A DNA stretch of 64,000 nucleotides from Inquilinus sp. Marseille-Q2685. Its GTDB lineage: Bacteria; Pseudomonadota; Alphaproteobacteria; DSM-16000; Inquilinaceae. The stretch covers positions 124,001-188,000 of the forward strand of contig NZ_CAKAKL010000002.1 of the NCBI RefSeq assembly GCF_916619195.1, in the 5' to 3' direction. Shown in pieces: positions 17,054 to 25,001 of the stretch (positions within the stretch are counted from its first letter, which is position 1; each line of letters starts with the position of its first letter). Position numbers and translations under genes: made by a program. The notes beneath the pieces were generated by a model, which saw only the letters and a program-made list of their open reading frames with translations, was not told the origin of the DNA and searched no databases.

Positions 17054-18217
17054 ATGTCGACGATCGTGATCGAACAGGACGGCGTTCGACGCAAGGCGAG
17101 CGCGTCGTTCTTCCGTGGCGAGACGACGAATTTCTATCCCAGCGACAAGTCGCTCGAGCGCAGCAGTGTCGTCTCCGAATACCTTGCCAAGGGCTGGATG
17201 CCGGCGGATCGGTTCGTCACCAAGGAGACGCCGATCGTCGCCTTCGGCTCCTGCTTCGCCGAGAACATCAGCCGGTACCTGCACAAGGCCGGCTTCAACG
17301 TGCTGACCAAGCGCGACAACCTCGCCTATGTCTCGAAGATGGGCGACGGCATGGTCAACACCTTCGCCATCCGCCAGCAGTTCGAATGGGCCTGGCTGGG
17401 CAAGACGCCGCAGGCCGAGCTGTGGCACGGCTACGATGCCGCCGAATTCGGCTATGACGAAGCCGTCCGGCTGCGCACCAAGGCGCTGTTCGACGAGGCG
17501 GAGCTGTTCGTCATCACCCTCGGCCTGTCGGAGGTGTGGTACGACGAGCCGACCGGCGAGGTGTTCTGGCGGGCGGTGCCGAAGGACAGATACGACCCGT
17601 CGCGGCACAAGTTCCGGGTTGCCAGCCATGCCGAGACCCTGGAGAACCTGCAGGCGATCCATGCGCTGATCCGCGCCTTCCGGCCGGATGCGGCGGTGCT
17701 GTTCACGGTGTCGCCGATCCCGCTGACCGCGACCTTCCGGCCGGTGACCTGCCTGTCGGCCAATGCGGTGTCGAAGGCGATCCTGCGCTCGGCGATGGAC
17801 GAGTTCTTCCGCCGCAACGCGCCGAACGATCCGCGGCTGTTCTACTTCCCGAGCTACGACATCGTCATGCACGGCTTCAGCCACCAGTGGCGGGACGACC
17901 GGCGGCACGTCTATTCGCATGTGCTCGACTTCAACATGAAGGTGTTCGAGCGCTACTACTGCCGGACCGCGCTGGATGACGAGGGGCTGCTGGCCTCCTT
18001 CCGCTACGCCCAGCGCCAGGACCGGCTGATCGGCCAGCTCGGCCACGCCGCGGTGGCGCTGGAGGAGGCCGAGACGGCGGATGAGCGCAAGGCGGCCAGG
18101 GTCGCGCTGGCGAAGCGGAGGCGCGAGCTGGAGCGGGCGAAGATCCGCGAGGAGCGTCGGCAGCAGCGGATCGCTGTGCGCCGCGCTGCCGCCGGCCCGG
18201 CGATCGCGGCGGAGTAG
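17054..18217 (+). CDS. GSCFA family protein
   Basis: A 387-residue protein carrying the family-defining motif at residues 58-63 (VAFGSCFAENISRYL), followed by conserved blocks NTFAIRQQFEWAW, LFVITLGLSEVWYDEP and FTVSPIPLTATF. The last block with SANAVSKAILRSAMDEF and YFPSYDIVMHGF resembles SGNH-hydrolase-like active-site regions. The C-terminal 60 residues are a charged, probably coiled-coil helix (EAETADERKAARVALAKRR). GSCFA proteins are found near polysaccharide genes in some bacteria, but none are here and the function is unknown. Confidence 0.85.
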   Translation: MSTIVIEQDGVRRKASASFFRGETTNFYPSDKSLERSSVVSEYLAKGWMPADRFVTKETPIVAFGSCFAENISRYLHKAGFNVLTKRDNLAYVSKMGDGMVNTFAIRQQFEWAWLGKTPQAELWHGYDAAEFGYDEAVRLRTKALFDEAELFVITLGLSEVWYDEPTGEVFWRAVPKDRYDPSRHKFRVASHAETLENLQAIHALIRAFRPDAAVLFTVSPIPLTATFRPVTCLSANAVSKAILRSAMDEFFRRNAPNDPRLFYFPSYDIVMHGFSHQWRDDRRHVYSHVLDFNMKVFERYYCRTALDDEGLLASFRYAQRQDRLIGQLGHAAVALEEAETADERKAARVALAKRRRELERAKIREERRQQRIAVRRAAAGPAIAAE

Positions 18218-18343
18218 GGCTGGCGTCTCCATGTTTGCCGCGGTCTTTGAACCTGCGTCACAGCTGATTGGATTTTCCGAAGCATAGTCCAAGACAGGCC
18301 CGGCGACCATCTTGCGGTGAGTTCTCATTGCAAGGTGGCCGTC

Positions 18344-19528
18344 ATGCCCGTTGCCCTCTATGCCCTCGCGGTCGGTGCCTTCGGCATCGGCATCACCGAA
18401 TTCGTCATCATGGGCCTGCTGCTGGAGGTCGGGACCGATCTCGGCGTCTCGATCTCCACCGCCGGCCTCCTGATCAGCGGCTACGCGCTCGGCGTCGTCG
18501 CCGGCGCGCCGATCCTCACCGCCCTGACCGGCCGGATGTCGCGGAAATCCGTGCTGCTGGGGCTGATGGTGATCTTCACCCTCGGCAACCTGGCCTGCGC
18601 GGTGGCGCCCGACTACGCCACGCTGATGGCGGCGCGGGTGCTGACCGCCTTCGCCCACGGCACCTTCTTCGGCGTCGGCTCGGTGGTCGCCACCGGCCTG
18701 GTGCCGGTGCAGAAGCGCGCCTCGGCCATCGCCATCATGTTCACCGGCCTGACGGTCGCCAACATCCTGGGCGTACCCTTCGGCACCTGGCTGGGCCAGG
18801 GCTTCGGCTGGCGCGCCACCTTCTGGGCCGTGACCGCGGTCGGCATCGTCGCTCTGGCCATCATCGCCCTCGCCGTGCCGAAGGACGAAGCGCCGGCCGA
18901 GGACTCCGACTGGCGGCAGGACCTGAAGGTGCTGGCGCGCCGTCCGGTGCTGCTGGGCCTGCTGACCACCGTGCTGGGCTTCGCCGCGGTCTTCGCCGTC
19001 TTCACCTATATCGCGCCGATCCTGACGCAGATCACCGGCGTGTCGGAGCGGGCGGTGTCCCCGATCCTGCTGGTGTTCGGCGGCGGCCTCGTGGTCGGCA
19101 ACCTGCTGGGCGGCAGGTTCGCCGACCGCTGGCTGGTGCCGACCGTGCTGGGCAGCATGCTGGTCCTGGCCGCGGTGCTGGGGCTGATGACCTTCGCCGT
19201 GCACAGCACCGTCCTGGCGGTGATCTTCGTCGGCCTGCTCGGCGCCGCCGGCTTCGCCACCGTGGCGCCGCTGCAGATGTGGGTGATGGAGAAGGCGCAG
19301 GGCGCCGGCCAGAGCCTGGCGTCCAGCTTCAACATCGCCGCCTTCAACCTCGGCAACGCGATCGGCGCCTGGCTCGGCGGCCAGGTGATCGAGCACGGCC
19401 CCGGTCTCGGCGCGGTGCCCTGGGTGGCGGCGCTGGTGCCCCTGGTCGGCGTCGCGGTGGCCATGGTCAGCCTGCGGCTCGACCGCCGCGCCCCCGCGCT
19501 GGTCCCGGCCGCGGACTGCGCCTCCTGA
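18344..19528 (+). CDS. MFS transporter, DHA1 drug/arabinose efflux type
   Basis: A 394-residue membrane protein with 12 predicted helices. It has the DHA1 signatures ITEFVIMGLLLEVGTDLGVS in helix 1-2, LTGRMSRKSVLLGLM (motif A) and a helix 5 antiporter-type segment IMFTGLTVANILGVPFGTWLG. Related proteins (AraJ, YdhP, PbuE-like) export sugars, purines or drugs. The start at 18344 has AAGGTGG a few bases upstream; an upstream GTG at 18317 would add nine residues. The 126-base upstream gap likely holds its promoter. Confidence 0.87.
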   Translation: MPVALYALAVGAFGIGITEFVIMGLLLEVGTDLGVSISTAGLLISGYALGVVAGAPILTALTGRMSRKSVLLGLMVIFTLGNLACAVAPDYATLMAARVLTAFAHGTFFGVGSVVATGLVPVQKRASAIAIMFTGLTVANILGVPFGTWLGQGFGWRATFWAVTAVGIVALAIIALAVPKDEAPAEDSDWRQDLKVLARRPVLLGLLTTVLGFAAVFAVFTYIAPILTQITGVSERAVSPILLVFGGGLVVGNLLGGRFADRWLVPTVLGSMLVLAAVLGLMTFAVHSTVLAVIFVGLLGAAGFATVAPLQMWVMEKAQGAGQSLASSFNIAAFNLGNAIGAWLGGQVIEHGPGLGAVPWVAALVPLVGVAVAMVSLRLDRRAPALVPAADCAS

Positions 19529-19608
19529 TCCGCACGGAACTGTTCATGCGAGACGGCCCGCGGACCCCGGGCGGGCGTCTTCTCTTGCCGAAATCGTTGG
19601 AGCTTCCG

Positions 19609-20532
19609 ATGCCGCTCGACCCCCAGGCCCAGGCCGTGCTCGACGCCCGCCGGGACGCACAGGCCTTCGACTACGATACCGTCACGGCGGCGGAGTTCCG
19701 CGCCGCCTTCGCCATCCCGGCGCCGTCCGGCCCGCCGGCCGGCGGGCTTCGGGTCGAGGACCGGGCGATCGACGGTCCCGGCGGGCCGCTCGGCCTCCGG
19801 CTCTACCGGCCGGATGGGGCCGGGCCGTATCCGGTCACGTTGTTCCTGCATGGCGGCGGCTTCACCATCGGCAGCCCGGATGCCACCGACGGCATCTGCC
19901 GCGCCTTGGCTGCCGGGGCCGGCAGCCTCGTGGTTTCGGTCGACTACCGGCTGGCGCCGGAGGCGCCCTTCCCGGCCGGGCTGCGGGACGCCGAAGCGGC
20001 GCTCGACTGGGTGCACGGGAACGCGGCGAAAATCGGCGGCGACGCCGGACGGATCGCGGTGGCGGGCAACAGCTCCGGCGGCAATTTCGCCGCCGTTCTG
20101 GCGCAGCGATCCCGGTCGGAAGGACCGGCACTATGCCACCAGTTGCTGCTGTTCCCCGCGCTCGACGCCGCCGCCGAAGCCGAGTCCTGGCGCCTGCATG
20201 GGGAAGGGCTCATCCTGACCGCACCGATGATGCGCTGGTTCTGGCGGCTGTACCTGCCGGATCCGGCCCTGGCTTCCGACCCCCGCGTGTCGCCGCTGCG
20301 CCGGCCCGACCTCTTCGGCCTGCCGCCTGCCACCATCTTCACCGCCGAATACGACCTGCTGCGCGACGAGGGCGAGGCCTATGCCGTGGCGCTGCAGGCC
20401 GCCGGGGTGCCGGTGGCGCTGCGGCGCTGGCCCGGCCAGCTGCATGATTTCCTGCTGATGCAGGGCGCGGTCGATGCGGCGGAGGATGGGCTGCGCGAAG
20501 CCGCAGCGGCGCTGCGCCGCGGCTTCGCCTGA
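19609..20532 (+). CDS. Alpha/beta hydrolase, hormone-sensitive lipase (family IV) type
   Basis: A 307-residue cytosolic esterase. The oxyanion motif FLHGGGFTIGS, the nucleophile elbow VAGNSSGGNFAA (serine in the G-x-S-x-G position), the acid in FTAEYDLLRDEGEAYA, and the histidine in GQLHDFLLMQGAV make a complete catalytic triad. The SVDYRLAPEAPFPAGLRDAE block is typical of the family. It lies 80 bases after the MFS gene on the same strand and may be cotranscribed. It converges on the cyclopropane synthase gene with 9 bases between stops. Confidence 0.9.
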   Translation: MPLDPQAQAVLDARRDAQAFDYDTVTAAEFRAAFAIPAPSGPPAGGLRVEDRAIDGPGGPLGLRLYRPDGAGPYPVTLFLHGGGFTIGSPDATDGICRALAAGAGSLVVSVDYRLAPEAPFPAGLRDAEAALDWVHGNAAKIGGDAGRIAVAGNSSGGNFAAVLAQRSRSEGPALCHQLLLFPALDAAAEAESWRLHGEGLILTAPMMRWFWRLYLPDPALASDPRVSPLRRPDLFGLPPATIFTAEYDLLRDEGEAYAVALQAAGVPVALRRWPGQLHDFLLMQGAVDAAEDGLREAAAALRRGFA

Positions 20533-20541
20533 CCGGCGCAG

Positions 20542-21771
20542 CTAGGCTGTGGCCCGCTGCGGCACGATGCTGTCGGTCAGCGCCATCTGCCGCTCGCGGT
20601 CGACCATGTAGTCGCGGGTGATCGGCACGGTGTCGATGCGCTTGGCGAATTGCAGCTGGAACACCACGGTGGTGCGGTAGCGGAAGCCGACCTCGCACAG
20701 CGCCAGGTAGAACTCCCACATCCGGCAGAAGCGCTCGTCATACAGCTTCGCCGCATCGGCCCAGCGGGCCATGAAGCGCTCGCGCCAGTGCCGCAGCGTC
20801 TCGGCATAGTGGATGCGCAGCACCTCGACATCGGTGATGAACAGGCCGCTGCGCTCCGCCATCGTCGCCAGCTCCGACAGGGTCGGCAGGTCGGCACCCG
20901 GGAAGATGTATTTGCGGATGAAGGGGTTGATCGGGCCCGGCGTGTCGGAATAGCCGATGGTGTGGATCAGCGCGACGCCGTCATCCGCCAGCAGGTCGTG
21001 CAGCTTGGCGAAGAACTCGGCGTAGTTGCGCTTGCCGACATGCTCGAACATGCCGACCGAGACGATGCGGTCGTAGGGGCCGGGCTCCTGGCGATAGTCG
21101 CGCAGGTGGAACTTCGCCCGGTCGGCCAGCCCGGCCGCCGCCGCTCGTGCCGTGCTCAGCTTGTGCTGCTCGGTGCTCAGCGTCACGCCGGTCACGTCCG
21201 CCCCGGCCTCGCGGGCGAGATAGAGGCCGAGCCCGCCCCAGCCGGAGCCGATGTCCAGCGTCTTCAGCCCCGGCTTGTCGAACAGCAGCTTGGCGGCGAT
21301 GTGCCGCTTCTTGTTCAGCTGCGCCGTCTCCAGGCTGTCCTCGGGGGTGGCGAAATAGGCGCAGGAATACTGGCGGTCTGCGTCCAGGAACAGGTCGTAC
21401 AGCTCGGCCGACAGATCGTAGTGATGGGCGACGTTCCGCTGCGCCTTGCCGATCGGGTTGTGCTGCTTCAGCCCGCGGGTCACCCGCTCGATCAGCGCCA
21501 GCCAGCCATGGCGGTCGACCTTCAGGTTCCGCGCCACCAGCGCCAGGAAGTCGTAGAGCGAGCCCTCCTCGACCGTCAGCTGGCCGTCCATATAGGCCTC
21601 GCCCAGCGCCAGGCCGGGGTTCAGGGCCAGCGTATAGGCCAGGCGCGGCGACTTCAGCCGGATCACGGCGCGGGGCGGCGAGTCGTCGCCGATCTTGTGC
21701 GCGACGCCGGCGGCGTCGATCACCCGCAGGCTGCCGTCCCGGACGATCGATTTCAGAAGTGCGATGAACAT
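20542..21771 (-). CDS. cfa: Cyclopropane-fatty-acyl-phospholipid synthase
   Basis: A 409-residue SAM-dependent methyltransferase that adds a methylene bridge to unsaturated acyl chains of membrane lipids. It has the N-terminal CFA domain (GEAYMDGQLTVEEGSLYDFL), the entry motif NVAHHYDLSAELYDLFLD, the SAM-binding LDIGSGWGGLGLYLAREAG, and the active-site regions GMFEHVGKRNY and HTIGYSD. Start choice is uncertain: ATG 21771 fits the family N-terminus, while ATG 21822 would add 17 residues; neither has a strong ribosome site. Confidence 0.9.
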   Translation of the reverse strand: MFIALLKSIVRDGSLRVIDAAGVAHKIGDDSPPRAVIRLKSPRLAYTLALNPGLALGEAYMDGQLTVEEGSLYDFLALVARNLKVDRHGWLALIERVTRGLKQHNPIGKAQRNVAHHYDLSAELYDLFLDADRQYSCAYFATPEDSLETAQLNKKRHIAAKLLFDKPGLKTLDIGSGWGGLGLYLAREAGADVTGVTLSTEQHKLSTARAAAAGLADRAKFHLRDYRQEPGPYDRIVSVGMFEHVGKRNYAEFFAKLHDLLADDGVALIHTIGYSDTPGPINPFIRKYIFPGADLPTLSELATMAERSGLFITDVEVLRIHYAETLRHWRERFMARWADAAKLYDERFCRMWEFYLALCEVGFRYRTTVVFQLQFAKRIDTVPITRDYMVDRERQMALTDSIVPQRATA

Positions 21772-21920
21772 CCTGCCCAAATCTCTCGTTTGATCCGTCG
21801 CCGCCTGGCGCGGGTCGGGCATGGCCGAGAACCCGGATGCCGGGGCGATTCCCCTGTCCAAGGGCAAAGTTGGATCATGCCTGGGAACATTTGTGTACCC
21901 TTTTTGTCGAATCCCGCCGA

Positions 21921-23348
21921 TCAGCCGCGGCGGATCTCCGGCACCAGCGCCGCCGCCTGGCCCAGCTCCGCCACGAAGCGGCGATGCTCCGCCTCCCGCG
22001 CCGCCGCGTCGGGCAGGCGCAGCAGGTAGGATGGGTGGACCGTGACCAGCCCCGGCAGGTCGTCGCCGAAGCGCAGCGGCCGGCCGCGCAGCGCCGACAG
22101 CGGCCCGGCATGGTCGGACAGCGCCCGCGCCGCGGTCGCGCCCAGCGCCACGGCCAGGCGCGGGCGGATCAGGCCCAGCTCCTGCTGCACCCACCAGCGG
22201 CAGGCCTCGACCTCGCCGCTGTCCGGGCGCTGGTGGATGCGGCGCCTGCCGCGCAGCTGGTACTTGAAGTGCTTCACCGCGTTGGTGACGTAGATGCGGC
22301 CGCGGTCGATCCCGGCCTCGGCCAGCGCCCGGTCCAGCAGCTGCCCCGCCGGGCCGACGAAGACGCGGCCGGCCAAGTCCTCCTGGTCGCCCGGCTGCTC
22401 GCCGACGAAGACGACCGGCGCGTCCGGCGGCCCCTCGCCCAGAACGGGCTGGGTCGCCGGGCCGTGCAGCGGGCAACGGCGGCAGGCGGCGATCTCCGAC
22501 GCCAGCCCGGCCAGGGTGCCGGCGGGGCCGGGGGCGTGCAGGTCCGGCGCCGGGATCGCCTTGCGCGGCGGCTCCGGCAGCGCCGCGATCATCGCCCGGG
22601 TGCGGGCCGCGGCGCCGTCCAGCAGCCCGGGAATCAACGCGGCCTCGGGCAGGTTGCGCCAGTAGCGCTTCGGCATCTCCGCCCGCAGCATCGCCGGGTT
22701 GGCGCGCGCCGGGTTGAAGGTGGCGGCGTAGTAGCGGCCCCAGGCCTCCTCCAGCCCGTCCTCGTCCGGCGCATCCTCGCGCCGCATCGCCGGGCCGATC
22801 GCCAGTCCGCTTCCGTCCCAGTGCAGCGACCCGTCCGGCGTCAGGATCGACCAGCGCATCGCCGCGAACCGGCCGATGAAGAACGGCGCGGCCCGGCGCA
22901 GGATGTGGTGCTCCGGCTCGAACCAGGCGACGAAGCGCTCGCCGCCCTCCGCCTCGATCCGGCGGAAGCGCAGGAAGGCGGTCATCCGGTGCTCGTCCCG
23001 GTCGACCGCGCCGGCCATCCGCTCCAGCCGCCGGGCCAGCGGATGGGTGAGGTCCTGCAGCAGGCGGGGCTCGCCATGCCCCAGCCGCCACAGCGCGGTG
23101 TAGAGCAGGGCGAAGCGCTCCGGGTCGCGGTGGCAAATCACCGGCTCCGCCAGCTCATGGAACCGCTTCGGCACGGCCAGCGGCGGGGCCGCCGCGTCCT
23201 CCGGCGCCGGATCGCCGAAGGGCAGGGCATTTTCCTCGCCCTCCTGCCAGGACACGGTCTCCGGCGCCGCGCCGGCGGCGATCAGGCCGCGGGCGGCCTG
23301 GCGGAAGGCGTCGAGGTCGTCGGGACGGGCGATCCGGACCGTGCGCAT
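21921..23348 (-). CDS. DUF4130-like domain fused to UdgX-type uracil-DNA binding/glycosylase
   Basis: A 475-residue fusion. The first ~240 residues match the putative DNA repair domain that usually partners the radical SAM protein encoded just upstream (TIGR03915/DUF4130). From about residue 280 it is family 4-like uracil-DNA glycosylase: cysteines in IAACRRCPLH for an iron-sulfur cluster, motif A GEQPGDQEDLAGRVFVGPAG, and the UdgX loop RRRIHQRP. His372 in that loop corresponds to the histidine that bonds covalently to the abasic sugar in UdgX of mycobacteria. The C-terminal VTVHPSYLLRLP is the HPS motif. Its ATG overlaps the stop of the radical SAM gene by one base, so the two are one operon. 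Confidence 0.9.
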   Translation of the reverse strand: MRTVRIARPDDLDAFRQAARGLIAAGAAPETVSWQEGEENALPFGDPAPEDAAAPPLAVPKRFHELAEPVICHRDPERFALLYTALWRLGHGEPRLLQDLTHPLARRLERMAGAVDRDEHRMTAFLRFRRIEAEGGERFVAWFEPEHHILRRAAPFFIGRFAAMRWSILTPDGSLHWDGSGLAIGPAMRREDAPDEDGLEEAWGRYYAATFNPARANPAMLRAEMPKRYWRNLPEAALIPGLLDGAAARTRAMIAALPEPPRKAIPAPDLHAPGPAGTLAGLASEIAACRRCPLHGPATQPVLGEGPPDAPVVFVGEQPGDQEDLAGRVFVGPAGQLLDRALAEAGIDRGRIYVTNAVKHFKYQLRGRRRIHQRPDSGEVEACRWWVQQELGLIRPRLAVALGATAARALSDHAGPLSALRGRPLRFGDDLPGLVTVHPSYLLRLPDAAAREAEHRRFVAELGQAAALVPEIRRG

Positions 23349-24577
23349 CAGGCGAACAGCGACAGTTGGGCCGGCTTCGGCGCCAGCCGAGCGCGCAGGT
23401 CGGCGCGGTCCAGCAGCCGGGTCGGGCGATGGTCGGCCGTGACGATGAAGGGCAGGGCCCGCTTCAGCCCGCCGGTCAGCCGGGCCAGATCGGCCAGCCG
23501 CAGCGGGTGGATCCGGCGCGCCTCGATGATCCGGTCCACCGTCCGCGCGCCCAGGCCGGGCACGCGCAGCAGCAGGCCGCGCTCGGCCCGGTTGACGTCG
23601 ACCGGGAAGCGGTCGCGGTGGCGCAGCGCCCAGGCCAGCTTGGGGTCGACCGCCAGATCCAGCATGCCGTCCGGCGCGCCGGCCAGGATCTCCTCCGCCG
23701 CGAAGCCGTAGAAGCGCATCAGCCAGTCCGCCTGGTACAGCCGGTGCTCGCGCTGCAGCGGCGGCGCCTTGGCCGGCAGGCTCTGGCTGGCCTCCGGGAT
23801 CGGGCTGAAGGCGGAGTAATAGACCCGCTTCAGCCGGTAGCCGGCATAGAGGCCGGCGACGGTTCCCAGGATGGCGTTGTCGTCGGCCCCGTCGGCGCCG
23901 ACGATCAGCTGCGTGCTCTGCCCGGCGGGGGCGAAGCGGGGCGCCTTCGGCTCCGCCTCCGCCTCCTCGATCCCGAGCCGCAGCCGGCCCATGGCGCCGC
24001 GGATGGTGCGGCTGCGCTTCTCCGGCGCCAGCCGGATCAGCCCGTCCTCGGTCGGCAGCTCGATGTTGATCGACAGCCGGTCGGCGTGGCGGCCGGCCAC
24101 TTCCAGCAGCTCCGGGCTCGCCTCCGGGATCGTCTTCAGATGGATGTAGCCGCGGAAGCCGTGCTCCTCGCGCAGCCGGCGCGCCACCTCGACCAGCTGC
24201 TCCATCGTGTGGTCGGCGGAGCGGATGATGCCGGAGGACAGGAACAGCCCCTCGATATAGTTGCGCCGGTAGAAGCCGAGGGTCAGCCGGACCACCTCAT
24301 CCACCGTGAATCGGGCGCGGCGGACGTTGCTGCTGCGCCGGTTGATGCAGTAGGCGCAGTCGTACTGGCAGAAATTGGTCAGCAGGATCTTCAGCAGCGA
24401 CACGCAGCGCCCGTCCGGCGTGTAGGAATGGCAGATGCCGCGGCCGTTGGTGGAGCCCAGCCCCTTGCCATCCCGCGAATCGCGGGTGGCGGCGCCGGAG
24501 GAGGCGCAGGACACGTCGTATTTCGCGGCGTCCGCCAGGATCTCCAGCTTGGCCTCGGGGGTCATCGCTCGGCTCAT
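23348..24577 (-). CDS. Putative DNA modification/repair radical SAM protein
   Basis: A 409-residue radical SAM enzyme of the TIGR03916 type. The cluster-binding cysteines are in NFCQYDCAYC (C-x3-C-x2-C). The N-terminus has KLEILADAAKYDVSCASSG, and the C-terminal part has a helix-hairpin-helix DNA-contact motif (LLRVPGLGARTVDRIIEARR). It is the first gene of the operon with the UdgX fusion. The reaction is unknown; similarity in logic to spore photoproduct lyase-like repair is a suggestion from family context. ATG 24577 is directly preceded by a LexA-like sequence; an internal ATG at 24565 is possible. Confidence 0.9.
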   Translation of the reverse strand: MSRAMTPEAKLEILADAAKYDVSCASSGAATRDSRDGKGLGSTNGRGICHSYTPDGRCVSLLKILLTNFCQYDCAYCINRRSSNVRRARFTVDEVVRLTLGFYRRNYIEGLFLSSGIIRSADHTMEQLVEVARRLREEHGFRGYIHLKTIPEASPELLEVAGRHADRLSINIELPTEDGLIRLAPEKRSRTIRGAMGRLRLGIEEAEAEPKAPRFAPAGQSTQLIVGADGADDNAILGTVAGLYAGYRLKRVYYSAFSPIPEASQSLPAKAPPLQREHRLYQADWLMRFYGFAAEEILAGAPDGMLDLAVDPKLAWALRHRDRFPVDVNRAERGLLLRVPGLGARTVDRIIEARRIHPLRLADLARLTGGLKRALPFIVTADHRPTRLLDRADLRARLAPKPAQLSLFA

Positions 24578-24592
24578 GTTGCTAATTTGTTC
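24578..24592. promoter_or_regulatory. LexA-box candidate, GTTG-N7-GTTC
   Basis: Alphaproteobacterial LexA sites are GTTC-N7-GTTC; this site differs at one base and lies in an AT-rich island immediately before the radical SAM start codon, in the gap shared with the GNAT gene at 24663. The DNA repair context makes SOS control plausible. Confidence 0.35.
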
Positions 24593-24662
24593 TAATTGCG
24601 TGGAGAGTCAACGGCCGTGTTGCCGCGCTAGACTGTCCATCGCGAATCCAGGGGAGAGATCC

Positions 24663-24947
24663 ATGGCCGAGGTCACCGACAACCCGGCGCTGAGCCGCTA
24701 CGAGATGGCGATCGACGGCGTTACCGCCTTCGTCGCCTATCGCCGCGCCGGCGATGTGGTCGAGCTGACTCACACCGAGGTGCCGAAGGTGCTGTCGGGC
24801 CGCGGCGTCGGCACTGCCCTGGCGCGCGGCACGCTGGACCGGATCCGCGCCGCCGGCCTGAAGGTCCGGCCGCTGTGCCCGTTCATCGCCGCCTTCATCG
24901 AGCGCCACCCGGATGACGCCGATCTGGTCGCCGCCGATCGCGGTTGA
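24663..24947 (+). CDS. Small GNAT-like protein (YjdJ/NATD1 type)
   Basis: A 94-residue protein of the minimal acetyltransferase family PF14542: YEMAIDGVTAFVAYRRAGD, ELTHTEVPKVLSGRGVGTALARGTLD, and LKVRPLCPFIAAFIERHPD. The acetyl-CoA loop is SGRGVGTAL. The conserved cysteine-proline (LCPF) of the family is present. A good GGGGAGAG ribosome site precedes the ATG. It is divergent from the DNA repair operon. The biological substrate is not known. Confidence 0.9.
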   Translation: MAEVTDNPALSRYEMAIDGVTAFVAYRRAGDVVELTHTEVPKVLSGRGVGTALARGTLDRIRAAGLKVRPLCPFIAAFIERHPDDADLVAADRG

Positions 24948-25001
24948 CGCTGTCCGCCGCCGCCCCGCAGATTTGCCGGACAAGAAACCTGCGAGGCGAA
25001 A

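Noticed and set aside
20542-23136. A single 864-codon minus-strand frame joining cfa and the UdgX region
   Set aside because: The upper part is out of frame with the real UdgX gene and is arginine/proline junk; only the lower part from 21771 (or 21822) is the cyclopropane synthase.
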